Below are positions 9,560-20,879 of a DNA stretch of 64,000 nucleotides, in pieces. The stretch is from Manis javanica (Eukaryota > Chordata > Mammalia > Pholidota > Manidae), in the NCBI RefSeq assembly GCF_040802235.1, contig NC_133174.1, positions 130,811,213-130,875,212 on the forward strand, in the 5' to 3' direction. The position numbers were made by a program, and so were the translations under genes. Numbering within the stretch: the stretch's first letter is position 1; each line of letters opens with the position of its first letter. The notes beneath the pieces were generated by a model. The model did not search any database. It was not told the origin of the DNA and saw only the letters and a list, made by a program, of their open reading frames with translations.

Positions 9560-10140
9560 ACTCAACTCTTATTAGCTGTAACTGTTATAGACATTGCAGC
9601 CTTTGCACACTGTTGGTGGGAATATAAATTGGTACAACCACTCCGGAAAACAGTATGGAGGTTACTCAAAAAATTAAAAATCAAACTACTATATGATCCA
9701 GCAATCAATCCCCTTCCTGGGAATATATCCAAGGAAATGAAGATAGAATATTGAGGAGATACCTGCATCCCCATGTTTACTGCAACATTACTCACAATAG
9801 TCAAGATATGGAAACTACCTAAATGTCTGTTGACAGATGAATACATAATAAAATGTGATATATATATATATATATATATATATAGGGAATATTATTCAGA
9901 GATGAAAAGAAGGAAATCCTGCCCTGCCATTTGGGACAACATGGATGAAACTGGAGGACATTATGCTAAGTGAAATAAGCCAGACAGAGAAAGACCAGTG
10001 CTGTATGGTATTACTTGCATGTGGAATCTTTAAAAAATAGTCAGACTCTTAGAAACAGAGAGTGGAATGCTGGTTGCCAAGGACTGGGATGTGGGAAAAA
10101 GGCAGAGATGTTGGTCGAAGGATGTAGCTCTCAGTAAATG
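9560..10140 (+). repeat. L1 fragment: end of ORF2 and 3'UTR, with (TA)n
   Basis: Begins in the Cys-rich C-terminus of ORF2 ('cacactgttggtgggaatat', read [11 protein letters not shown]...), passes through the 'gaatattattcagagatgaa' and 'gctaagtgaaataagccaga' landmarks, and ends in a 3'UTR with 'atgttggtcgaagg'. Several frame breaks. A (TA)n expansion at 9858-9884 lies inside ORF2. 5'-truncated. Confidence 0.8.
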
Positions 10141-10289
10141 CAGGGAGCACTACCTGGGCCAGAAGGTACAGAGATGATCCCAAAGAAAGCATTGCTATGA
10201 TGAGCAAGCTTGCTGCCATAATTATAGCTATCTCCCACCTTGTAAAGTTTACCCATTGTTGTTTTGATACAGCTTGTTACCAACAAACT

Positions 10290-10550
10290 GACATTATTAT
10301 GGAGGTTCACTGCAGTGTCAGGAGTCAGAGCATGGTGCTGGAGCCAGAACATGGGCTTCAGGTCATGCTAGCTGATGACACCAGCAAAAGGATCCAACTC
10401 TCTTTGCCTTAGTCTCTTCATCTATGATAAGGGGTAATAGTGACTTCCTCTAAAATTTGTTAAGGTGATTAATCTAGTTTTCACCTGTAAGTTGCTTAGA
10501 ATTGTGGTGAGCACATGATGACGCTGCCAGCTGTTACCATGATTTTTACA
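10290..10550 (+). repeat. MIR SINE
   Basis: 'tggtgctggagccagaacat' ... 'ctttgccttagtctcttcat' follows the sense MIR consensus. Confidence 0.55.
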
Positions 10551-10734
10551 GTTAATTACTTACCCAGATATTGCCTCAAGTTTAAAAAAATGCATGTGTT
10601 TGTGCTTGTGTACATACACATATACACATACTATTTCTTGTTAACCTGTCATGTGTCACCATGTTAAGAATGTGACCATTTTATTCCCTATACTCAACTT
10701 TATAATAAAATGGACTGCAGTGGTATCAACAATG

Positions 10735-10985
10735 GCTGCTAGTGAAATAACATGTCAATAGTTTTTGAGTGCTTACTGGGTACCCCATGCTATGCTAAGT
10801 GCTCTGCTTCACATGAATTATCTCATTAATCTTCACAATCATGCTATGTGTTATGTACTGTTATTACATCCATTTCCTGCATGAGAAAATGAAGTCGACA
10901 GAAGTTCAGTGATTTGCTCAAGATAAAACATCTGGTAGGTGGTAAAACCTGCATTCAAATGCAAATCTGACTTTAGAGTCTAGAG
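10735..10985 (-). repeat. MIR SINE
   Basis: 'ttgagtgcttactgggtacc', 'atctcattaatcttcacaat', 'gcatgagaaaatgaagtcga' and 'ttcagtgatttgctcaagat' are in the order of an antisense MIR. Nearly full length. Confidence 0.7.
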
Positions 10986-10999
10986 CCTGGTCTTCCAAC

Positions 11000-11760
11000 A
11001 CCTCTCCCTGTCAGCCTCCCTTTCCATCTTGAGAGCCCAGAGCCTCTCCCGAGGCATTCACAGTCCAAGTCCAGAGGGAAATGTTTGCTTCCAAGATTTT
11101 TGTGGCATTTACATGTACCTGGCTGTCTTAACTCATCAGTCCCTCCTTTTCAATCTCTTTGGCTGGTTTCTCCTCATCTCCCTGCACAGTAAATCTTGGA
11201 GAGGCTTGGAATTCAGTCCTTGGACCTCTTCCCATTTCTATGTCACCGCCTTGGTGATCTTGTTCAGTTGCACTGTTTTAAATACAACCTGTAGGTGGAA
11301 GACTCCCCCATGTATCATCCAGCCTTTCGCTCTCCTCCTAAACACCAAGCTATAGATACCTGCCCACCTCGCCTCTTTACTTGCATCCCAGGATAGGCAT
11401 CTCAAATTTAGCATGTTTAAACCAAGTTCCTGATTGCTCCTCATATCTACTTTCCCCCTAATCTTCCCCATTTCAAGATATGGCAGTTGCATCTTTCCAT
11501 TGCTCAGTTCAAAAACCTTAAAGTTATCCTGATGCCTCCCTTTCTTTCACCACTCTCCTGCACGTTAACTAATGACCAAATCTTCTCAGTTCTGCATATG
11601 AGATGTTTCTTGAATCCGGACACTTGTCACTAATTTCACCACCATGCTGTGAGTTCAAGCTACCATCATCTCTCATCTAGACTACTACAATTAGATTCAT
11701 AACTGGTTTCCTAGCTTCTGTTCTGACCACCTAAACAGCATTCTCTTTGCAGCAGTGTTT
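11000..11760 (+). repeat. L2 LINE, 3' part of ORF2
   Basis: A long, diverged L2 segment. Landmarks in order include 'tttctcctcatctccctg', 'cagtccttggacctcttc', 'ggcatctcaaatttagcatg', 'atcttccccatttcaagata', 'caaaaaccttaaagttatcc' and 'accatcatctctcatctaga'. Frames are broken throughout. Confidence 0.7.
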
Positions 11761-11950
11761 TTTATGCACCAGACACGGCCTTATGTGCCTTACCTACATC
11801 AACTCACTTGATTTTGACATTTCTGTGAGATAGGTCCTATCATTCCTCCCTTTTTAAGTAAGGAAATAAATGCTGACAAAAGTGAGGTAACTTGACCTAG
11901 GAGGACCTGTACAACAATCTTAGTCATGCTCTTTCCATAATGCCTTAATG
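11761..11950 (-). repeat. MIR fragment
   Basis: 'tgtgagataggtcctatcat' followed by 'gaggtaacttgacctaggag' matches the antisense MIR. Confidence 0.45.
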
Positions 11951-12429
11951 TTTCAGCAATGCAGAAATTTATTCTTAGGCCTTTATGCAAGGAAATAAAA
12001 CAACAGAGAATAGATGTCTAAAGGCATTTATTAAAATGTTAACTATAATTGGGAAATGTCAGCACCAATGTAAAGTGGTGAATAGTTAAATAAATCAGAC
12101 TATATTAATACAATAAAATATTAAGCTATCATTAAATACATGTATTAAGATGATATGAGCATCATAGACAAATGCTTGAAGTGTGTACGTGGAATTAGTA
12201 ATGGTTTGAAGCCACAAATTGCCCACTGCAGGAATTCAGAAATGTCTAAGGAGGTGATAGGGCAGCTGGCGTTTGAAGTCTGTTTGAATGAGTCATTTGA
12301 ATTGTGTAGATTCAAGAGGTCTTTCTCTTGAGTTTGCATAGACACTGAAGTATGTTTATATGGGCATTTGGGAGGAGAACCATTTTCTCAAGGAGAATAG
12401 CATAATAATTTACACTGGGCCCTTAGCCT
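11951..12429 (+). repeat. Weak L1-like fragment at about 11990-12170; remainder unassigned
   Basis: 'ggtgaatagttaaataaatc ... tacaataaaatattaagcta' resembles the last ORF2 segment of old L1 copies. The remainder up to 12430 shows nothing. Confidence 0.3.
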
Positions 12430-12870
12430 AGCTGCACGAACTCAGGTCTGACCTCTGTTGAGAGCCTGTAGGAAGAAACTGAAATAACTGCCCCGTGAAG
12501 AGCTCCCATGTATCAGGCACAAACAGTCCCACTGAGCTGTCTACCCTGCTCCCCTCACCCTTTGCCTGGATATCTCCTACACATGTTTTCAGTTCTTTCT
12601 TACATATCATTTCCCCTTAGAACTCTTGCCTGCTTGCCCACCTGAGCTGGAAGTCCTCCCTCCGTGTTTCCTTAGCATCTTCCCTGGCTATCACACATTA
12701 CTGTAATTATTTTATTTCTATCTCTTATTCTACACTGTAAACTCCTAGAGGGCAAGGACATGTCTGTTGCTCTATGAGCAAGGACAATATCTGACTTGTT
12801 CAGTTTTGAATCTGCCGCTCCTAGCACAGTGTCTGGAACAAAGTAGGTCAACAATAAAATATTTTTAGTG
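12430..12870 (+). repeat. L2 LINE 3' end
   Basis: 'cactgtaaactcctagaggg' ... 'tcctagcacagtgtctggaa' ... 'caacaataaaat' is the canonical L2 3' terminus. The upstream part (12430-12590) is less certain. Confidence 0.55.
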
Positions 12871-13999
12871 TAACCAAATTCTTTACTGATTCAAAAGCCA
12901 TGTTATTTCACCATCTAAAGGAATACTGGAAAATAATGAATGTATTTACTAAAGCCCTACAAGAAATTAGCATACCACCCATAACTATGTTCCGAAAATC
13001 TTCATGCATCTACCTCCCCTCAGTATCACTAGTCACCACTTAGCATTCACTCTTCCCTTCTAGTTTTGCACAGGAGAAACAAGTAATTCTAAATAAACCA
13101 AAACCAAATACACAAACTCCAGCCCATTTTTTGCTCTTGTCTTCTCTGTCCTTTTTCCTATCTGAAGCCTTTTGCTCTTAAGAGAATAATGCCAGGTATT
13201 TTCTACTGTGACCCATTTTAGCTTTTATTACTGGCCACAATTTACCAGCTCAAACACATTATCCTAATCAGTTATAACAAATGCTTAGGCAATTTTACCG
13301 CTTAGAGTAACAAAGAATCCTTCCTCCTCACAAGATTGGAGTTGGGGCTAAGTGTTGGGAGGGGGGTGATGTTAATCAATACGATGGGAAGTGTTGCTGT
13401 AATGAATATGACCTGCTCTCAGGTCAGTCAATTGCAAGCTATGAAGTTTTCTGATAAATGGTGACTTAGGGGTTTGGGCTGCTTCCATTCTGAGGCTTAT
13501 TGCCCTGGCATCAAACAGTCAGTGGGAGATTGGAGCAGTGCTTTCTGGAGAAGGCACTGCAGATCCTTCAACCTTGGCCCGTATGCGACACTCAAGACTT
13601 TTACTCACATTCTAATGGTGAAAACTGGTCACATGACAATCTAGTTGCAAAAGACGCTGGGAAATGTAAAGGTGAAGATGGTTATCAGTGAGCAGTAATA
13701 GCTCTCCTACATGGAGAAGGGAGTGGCCTGGGACATGATTAACGAATAAATGTGTCCTTGTCACAGTAATGTGGTAGAGAAGAGTAGTATTTTTTCTTTC
13801 CATCAATATTATTTTGCTGTTATTTTCTTATTAAAAATGTGATTTTAAAAGTATATTAATAACACAGGAAAGAGTTTTGAGTCCTATTTGATCCCTTTAA
13901 TAACCAAATCTGAGTATAGACCAGTGGGAGTTATTCTCTCTGATCCAGAGAAAATGGCAGTTTGAAAAAGTATACAGACAACCATCTTAGGGTTATAAG
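12871..13999. other. Unassigned non-coding DNA
   Basis: No repeat or gene recognised on either strand. Short frames at 13500-13806 lack splice context. Confidence 0.5.
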
Positions 14000-14475
14000 T
14001 CAATGTATTAGTTATCTACTATTGTATAATAAATTAATTAAAACAATAGGTTGAGAAAACAAATATCTCAAAGTGTCTATGGTCCAGGAATCTGGGCACA
14101 ACTTATCTTCTGCCTCTGGCTGAAGGTCTCAAATGAGGCTGCAGTCAAGCAGTCAGCTTGGGGCACATCTGAAGGTTCAAGCGGGAAGGTTCAGTTGTTC
14201 GGAATGATAGGCTTTGGGAGTTTGGAATGCTAGGCCTCTGCAGAAGGCTGTATCACCACATGGCAGCTGCCTTCCTCCAGCGTGACTGATCCAGAGTGAG
14301 AGAAATCACCCAAGTCAAAAGTCGCAATCTTTTAACAACTTAATCTCAGAAGTGACATACCATAACTATGTCATCTTTTATTTGTTAGAAGTGGATCAAT
14401 AAGTCGAGGCCACACTCAAGAGGCGGGTATTACATGTGAAAGTGAATGCTCAGGGGTTAAGATCATTGGGTTAAG
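14000..14475 (-). repeat. MaLR-type (MLT1/MST-like) LTR
   Basis: 'tgtattagttatctactatt', 'ggtccaggaatctgggcaca', 'ggctgcagtcaagcagtcag' and, near the end, 'gaggccacactcaag ... ggggttaagatcattggg' follow the antisense layout of an ERVL-MaLR LTR. Confidence 0.6.
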
Positions 14476-15304
14476 ACCCATTTTAGAGGCTGTATATCAC
14501 AGTGACTCTCAAAAAAACACCTTTAATAAATTCTGTTTTCAAACTTATATTTGAAATTAAGGTTTTAATACTGTTTCTTTTGGGATTAGAATCAAATAAT
14601 TTAGCTGAGTATTACAGCCATGAAATTAAAATAAGCATTGTTGAAGTGGCAAAAAGGCATATATTACAAACTTTATCCAAAGTGAAACTCATGTTTTGAA
14701 AGTTTTTCAATATGTAATTTATAGCTCCTATCTTAACTTATAATTGTGCTCTTTGCCTTCTAGATAGAGACTTTGAAAAGAAAATCTTTCCAATATTGCT
14801 GCCTTGGGAGTACGAAGATAAGAAACCATTTTTTAACTTGACATTTAGCTGTGAAAAAGCATTCCCCCTTTGAGAGGCATTTCAAATTTCCTGTTCAAAC
14901 AGGTTTCTTTCAGGGCACCATCAGGGTGAAAGCCCACCATGCTACAAAAATCCCGTAAGGAGTTTCCTGACACTTTGTTTGATTTCTGGATCAGACACCA
15001 GAACAAAAAGCAACTCTGCTGAAAAGGAGTGTGTCTCCTTTGCCAAAGGAACTTACTTTTAAGGGTCACCAGATTAGCTCACATTTAAAAATGTTTTTTT
15101 TTTCCTAAACCCTCAAAAGCACCATTCTCAGAAGAGCTAACTATAATTCCATGGGCAAAGACAGGGAAAAAAATACCCAGAGTCCCTTCATGACTAGATA
15201 AGCAAAAGATTTCAGTTTCCTAATAAGAGTGCTGAAAACAAACAACGATTTATACACAGAATTTTTATATCGCAATGTTTTCATTATTTAGCCAGTCTCA
15301 ATCC
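14476..15304. other. Unassigned non-coding DNA
   Basis: AT-rich. No gene or recognisable repeat. Confidence 0.5.
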
Positions 15305-15560
15305 TCTAATCTGCCACTGGAGTAATCTCTCTAAAACAGAGGTCTGACTGGGTCACTGCCTACCTTTAAATGTGTCAAAGCTTTCCTACCGCCAACAAGA
15401 TGAAGAGAAAAATCATTAGCATGTGTGAGATCCTTCAAGAACCGTCCTCAGCTTTTACCCCTTACACAGGCCTGTCTTCCACCTCATCCCCCTGCTGTTC
15501 TCCACCCAGCAGCAGTCTCACACATGCCTCTGACCCTTGTCAATGACTTATTTTAGGTTA
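15305..15560 (+). repeat. L2 LINE fragment
   Basis: 'ggtctgactgggtcactgcc' ... 'gtcaaagctttcctaccgcc' ... 'ctgttctccacccagcagca' matches the L2 'caaactccttaccatggcc' region in altered form. Confidence 0.45.
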
Positions 15561-16439
15561 AGCCATAGTGACAGTGACTGTCTTTGCAGTACTTCTGTGG
15601 TAGGACTAAACCCTCTCTGCCTCACTACATAACCGAATCCATCTGAGATTTTTCATTTTGGCTATATCTACATGAGAAACTTTTATCCCAGGAACCTATC
15701 TAAAATTTTATATCATGAGCACACACAAGAATTGACAGATGAATGGAGCAGTATAAACCATCTGGGCATATATGTGACTATGGACATAGGAATTTAGATG
15801 ATGACGAAATTGGCATTTTGAATCAGTGAGGGACAATAGTTTCTTCATGAGTGATTAAAAAGAAAACAATTTATTAGTAAGTGATTAATCATTTGGGGAA
15901 AAAATCACTACCTCAGTACTGACACAAAAATACAACTAATAAAATGCTAGAAAACAATGTGTGGTTCTTAAAAATAATCTTGGTGGGTCTTTCAAATGTA
16001 ACACAGAACACCAAGAAGTCATAAAAGAAAGTGTAGATACATGTAGCTACATAATTCAGTAAGATAAAAGCCACCATGAAAAGTATAGATTTTGTCCCCT
16101 AATACAGTCCCATTTACCTATCACCCATAAAAATGACCAATATTATTTCTGTATCTTCATTAATGTCATTAATAACATCACTTATCAGGATTGGACCAAG
16201 GCTGATGTCCTACATCATCCCACTAGAATCCTTCCACATGGTGCCATTGTTTCTTTAATCAGAACCACCTGGGCACAGTTACAAGGAATTAATTTACCCA
16301 ACTGTACAAGCACCAAGTTTTCATATTTCCATCTTAGCTGTGAGATTATGAGAGATTTGAATGATGTAATGAAGTTCAGATAGTTTTCCCTATTTCTTTC
16401 AAATGCCAGTCTTGCAATCTGACCAAAGATGAAAAACAA
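15561..16439. other. Unassigned non-coding DNA
   Basis: Nothing recognised. AT-rich, no long frames. Confidence 0.5.
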
Positions 16440-16990
16440 ATCAGTTTTTGGAGTTTGTTCCTAATCAGTACATGCTGCCTCCTTTCCTGTGTGCTCAAAA
16501 AACTCTAAAACAAACAGGAAGTCCTGTCACTCTATCTTCAGGTCCGTTATTAACATGGCCTCTTCACATTAGCTCAGTCATTACTAGCCTGGCCCAAGCC
16601 AGCTTCATCTCTCACTTGGAGGACAGTAGACTTCTAACTGATCTCCATACTTTCAGTCTTGCTCCTGTAACACAGAAACCAAAGTTTTCCTTTCAAAAAG
16701 TCATATCAATCCATTTCACTATTTAACATCTGCTAACGTCATCAGTCAGTTTTAGAATAAAAAAAGTTCTGACTAGGACTGCCAGTCCCTATACAACTGA
16801 CCTCCTGTCTGATTTCCTTTCCTAGCCTACCTCTCACTCACTCCACTCTAGCCACCTTCTTGCTATTCTCCAAATATAGGAAGTGTTTTCCTGCTTCAGT
16901 ACTTTGTACATGTTCTTCCTTTGTGGACAGCTCTTCTCCAAGAAGAGCTTATTGTGTTTCCAAGGTCATAAGGTCATAGTCTGCACCTCT
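16440..16990 (+). repeat. L2 LINE fragment
   Basis: 'acttctaactgatctccata', 'cctacctctcactcactcca' and 'ctgcttcagtactttgtaca' are in L2 order ('cctaactggtctccctg ... cctcagggcctttgcac'). Confidence 0.65.
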
Positions 16991-17689
16991 ATTTTATTTG
17001 CCTGGAAGGTTCTGCATAGTAAGATGAAGAAATGACTATAGTTACCTCCTTGGGAGACTCATTTAGCTCATTATTGCAAATGAAGTATATAGCCTAATAT
17101 TCAGAGCATATCATAGCACCTTCTATTGTAGAGTCATAAATAGCCAAATGATGCAATTAAATAATAGTGTTCAGATTATAATTACCAGAAAGAAATCTAT
17201 TAAAAAACAGAAAAGATGCATAAATGGCATATTATTAATTCATTTGATACAAATAGTTCTTATTGGAGTCACTAAATATTGTATGATTTTGGCTTCAAAT
17301 TATATACATAATATATATGTATGACACAAATCATCATGTAATGTATATTTAGCTAAATATATATTACACTTAATGTGGCAATTTGGGTTCAACATTTATA
17401 GCATCCTTTCAAAAGGGGATGCATTTGAACGTTAATGGTAATAGGAATAGATGCAGCAGCATGACAAAATTTAATTGCAAAGATTAATATTTTAATAAAG
17501 AATTAAAATAGTCAATTTGTGTTAGATAAAACCCAAAAATCATTATAATTTTTTTCAAATTAATAAAATTATCTCCAACTTTTCCACCACTCTGGCTTAT
17601 TAATTCATTGCTGATTTCTTTTGGGAAATGCTAATCATCTTGCAAATAAAATTATTGCAGCCACATCTGGTCTTCTGAGATACTGCAGG
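16991..17689. other. Unassigned, strongly AT-rich DNA
   Basis: Includes AT-rich stretches such as 'atatacataatatatatgta' near 17300. No gene or repeat family recognised. Confidence 0.5.
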
Positions 17690-17890
17690 GTGTATTGAGA
17701 GAAAAGAAAGCTGAATTAAGAGTCAGAATATTTTATTTCAGTTTCTAGATATACCAGTGGCTTGACATGCAACCTTTAGCAGATTGCTCTAACTCTTGGA
17801 TTCTGTTTCCTGGTCACTAAAATGGGGTTACTAATATCTGCATACTTTCCCTCATAAGGTTTCTATTTGTATAAAAATTAGTGGTACTAA
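17690..17890 (+). repeat. MIR fragment
   Basis: 'gaattaagagtcagaatatt' ... 'ctggtcactaaaatggggtt' follows the sense MIR core. Confidence 0.5.
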
Positions 17891-19242
17891 ATGTCTGTCA
17901 TCAACCTTGTTTCAGAGGCAAATGTGTGTTACCAAAAGTTCATCTGTAGGAAGAGTTTACAATTAGGTAACTACACATAATTCTTCCTTGATTTCATGCC
18001 TATTTTTAGTATCTCAGTCTTATGCTGTTTAAGTGCTAAAAACTTAAAATTCATGAAGTGCAGCATGAACCATGGTCAGCAAACAGCTGTGTATCTTCAC
18101 AGTATTTAATCATTTCACCATTTCTTGGTTTTCTGTTAATTCATCAAATATTAATGAGCAACTTTTTAACAGCAGACTGAACTCTTGTGTTTATTTCTTC
18201 TCCTCCCACTCATAATTTCACTAAGATTATGGCACACCAGGATGGAAATGCTATAAAGTTGCAAGGACGAAGAGAATGGCAGAGGAGACAGCAGATAAAG
18301 ATGACACATGTTTTTCAGAGATGGATAACAGAGAAGTAAGTGTCTCAGCAGAGACCAGGGAGCCTAAACTGAAATGTCTACAGGCAAGAGCAACAGCAAG
18401 AAGTGAATCAGTTTGCCCTGAAGATCCTGAAAAGCTTGGATTTGGAGGCACCAGCTATAGCAAAAGGCCATATAAGGAACTGGGTTGAAAGGAGGATTGC
18501 TTGGAATTCTCTGCATACAGAGGAGTTCAACCTTCACTCACACATCCCATTCCCTCTTCAACTCCACACACCCTTCTCTTGGTCAGTGCTGATGGAGGTA
18601 TTGATTTAGGGGATAACCTTTAAACAAACAACAAAATTCCCATGCAATCACCCTAGCATGAAACCCACCATTTGACAAGGTTGCTCATGCCCACAGAGCT
18701 CCCAATTCATGCTTAAGTAAGTATCCTTAAATAGGAAAAAAAATGAAATCTTCTCACATGAAGGATAGAGAAAAAAAATTTCAGAACAGAAAAATATTCC
18801 TAAGCTAAGATAAAACAATCTTGTATGGCTTTCTTCAAAGAAATAGAGGAAGATATTATACCAGTCACTCATGGAACTGGAACAGGGTGCTATATAAAAA
18901 TAACCAGAGGATGAAAGAGAACCCTTAGGAAATGTGTGTGTGTGTGCGTGCGCGCGTGCACACAGGTGCACATGTATCAATGAATGTATATCTAATCTGA
19001 AAGTTTACTACAAAGATAATAAGGCTTAAATTTATTGCCAAAGGAGTAGAATAAAAAAGACAAGCATAGATAAAGGAAAGAAAAGATAAGAAAACAAAGG
19101 ATCAATTTAGGAAGGCATAATATCTTACTAATCAGATTCCAGAGAGAACAGAAAATGGAGAAGAGGAAAATATCAAGTAATTATTGGGACTATTTCCTAG
19201 AGGTGAGGATTTTTGTTTCCAGTTTGAAGGTGTCCAACACAA
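17891..19242. other. Unassigned DNA with a 33-bp alternating purine-pyrimidine tract
   Basis: No gene or repeat family recognised. Positions 18932-18964 are a perfect alternating purine/pyrimidine run made of TG repeats flowing into CGCGCG and then CA. A frame at 18276-18488 is open but has no recognisable homology. Confidence 0.5.
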
Positions 19243-19720
19243 TGTATTAATTTCCTATTGCAATTGTAACAAGAGTATCACAATCCAGATGGCTTAAAAG
19301 AACACAAATTTATTGTGTGTTCTGGAGGCCAGAAACCTGATATCTGCTTAATTGGGCTAAATTCAAGTTATTGGCAGGGTCAGTTCCTTCTGGAGTCTCT
19401 AGAAGATGATCTGTTTCCTTGCCTTTTCTAGCTCATGGATGCTGCCTTCCATTCCTTGGCTCATGACTCCTTCCTTGTGTCACTGCAGCTTCTTACTCCG
19501 AAAGTCACATCTATTTCTGTAGGGAAATGTCCCTCTGCCTCTCTCTTATAAGGACCCTTGTATCACATTGGCCCCAACTAGATAATCCAAGATAATTTTC
19601 CCCATCTCAGTACATTCAGTTTAATCACATCTGCAAGTTCCCTTTACCATGTAAGGCAGCAGGTACACATTCTGAGGGGATAGTGACTGCACAGTCATCT
19701 GAAGAAGATGAATCAGGTTA
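19243..19720 (-). repeat. MaLR-type LTR, main segment
   Basis: 'tgtattaatttcctattgca', 'aagaacacaaatttattgtg', 'ccttctggagtctctagaag', 'cttgccttttctagctcatg', 'ttataaggacccttgtatca' and 'gcaagttccctttaccatgt' are in antisense MaLR order. Its final part appears displaced to 20262-20346 by an intervening L2 segment. Confidence 0.55.
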
Positions 19721-19874
19721 ATCACAGGGCTTGCATTGTGCTAAGTGAAGGATGCCCAACCGGAGTCTTCCTTCGGCAGTAGTAGCTCTATCATCACACA
19801 GTTCTCAGGCATTTCCTCTAATCAATGCTAAGCAAGTAGTTAAGTAATATTTGTTTGAAGGAATGTCAAATTAG

Positions 19875-20261
19875 GGACCTGCCCACCTATCCTGATCTGA
19901 CTCTCATTCCATAGACGTGGCTCTCAAGTCTTGCCATAGCCTGGTCCCAGGCTCCTTATCCAAACACACTGTCCTCTGGTTCCATCATCTCTTTTTACTG
20001 GCTACTTCTGTGCATGATATTTGTCTTGCCTTGAGTGTCCTGTAACTTCTACCCAATCTTATTCATTCTTAAGAAGCCATTCAGGTCCTATCTGCTACAT
20101 GAAGCCTTCCTTTAGTCCTCCAGTTTATATTGATGTACATTCTTTAGGCATCTATTATTGCAGTGTTTACTTTGGCATTGCATTACCTCTTGCTTTATGC
20201 TGTTTTATGATTGTTTCGTATGAGTCTGCTTTGTTGACTACACTAAATGTTAATCTCCTCA
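19875..20261 (+). repeat. L2 LINE 3' fragment
   Basis: 'ttcaggtcctatctgctaca', 'atgaagccttcctttagtcc', 'catctattattgcagtgttt' are L2 3' landmarks. It ends at a 'taaatgttaatctcctcagg' segment. Confidence 0.55.
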
Positions 20262-20346
20262 GGAGGGGGGAAAGCAGTTTCACGTCCTGGGAATTAGGAA
20301 GTGGGCATCTTTGGGGAAGCATTATTCAGCCTACCCTACTACCATA
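20262..20346 (-). repeat. MaLR-type LTR, terminal segment
   Basis: 'gaattaggaagtgggcatct ... ggggaagcattattcagcct' corresponds to the far end of the LTR begun at 19243. Confidence 0.45.
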
Positions 20347-20364
20347 AGGAAACAATGTTAAAAA

Positions 20365-20830
20365 GCTTCCAGAGGGTCCCGCCCCTCGGGGAGGGCGGGT
20401 CGGTGTCCGGAAGCTGCCTCCGGGGCAGAGCCGGCCTGGGAGGCCTGGATGCCTGCCTCTGGGACCCGCTGCTCTGGGAACTAGTTCCTTACTTGTGCCC
20501 AGTAATGCAGCTTGTCCTAGCTGCCCTTTGCTTGGTGTTTGGCCTTTGAGCAGTTAAAGCTCACTGAGGGGCGAAGCCACTGCCCGCGGTAACGGAGCTC
20601 CTGCTTCCCGCTTCTGTCCGGACACCCAGGACAGGGAAGGCGGCCCCTGGCACTTCAAGGTCCTGCCTGCGGCTGGGGTGTGACCTGGTGCAGAGGCTCT
20701 GCCTCCGGCTTTCCGGGCATTTCGTCCAGGGTCTAGCAGGACGAGGAAGCGGAAGAGGTGGCAGCCTCTCAGGTACTGGTGCGTCCGGTCTGCTTTTCTC
20801 CTGAGCTGCTCCGCGTTTTAAACTTGCAAG
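20365..20830. promoter_or_regulatory. CpG-rich block, candidate CpG island
   Basis: By eye about 25 CpG dinucleotides in about 470 bp, against near absence in surrounding DNA. Contains GC boxes (CCGCCCC, GGGCGGG) arranged as an inverted repeat (20378-20384 with 20393-20399) and a possible splice donor ('ctcaggtactgg', near 20768-20779). No known coding sequence recognised. It could be a promoter of an unseen transcript, an orphan island, or a GC-rich exon. Confidence 0.5.
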
Positions 20831-20879
20831 CGGTTACTTCTCTGCTTCTGCTGTCCTGTCACACAAGAGTGCTCACCTG

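Noticed and set aside
18276..18488. 70-codon open frame rich in Glu/Ser
   Set aside because: No splice or promoter context and no known domain; within chance expectation.
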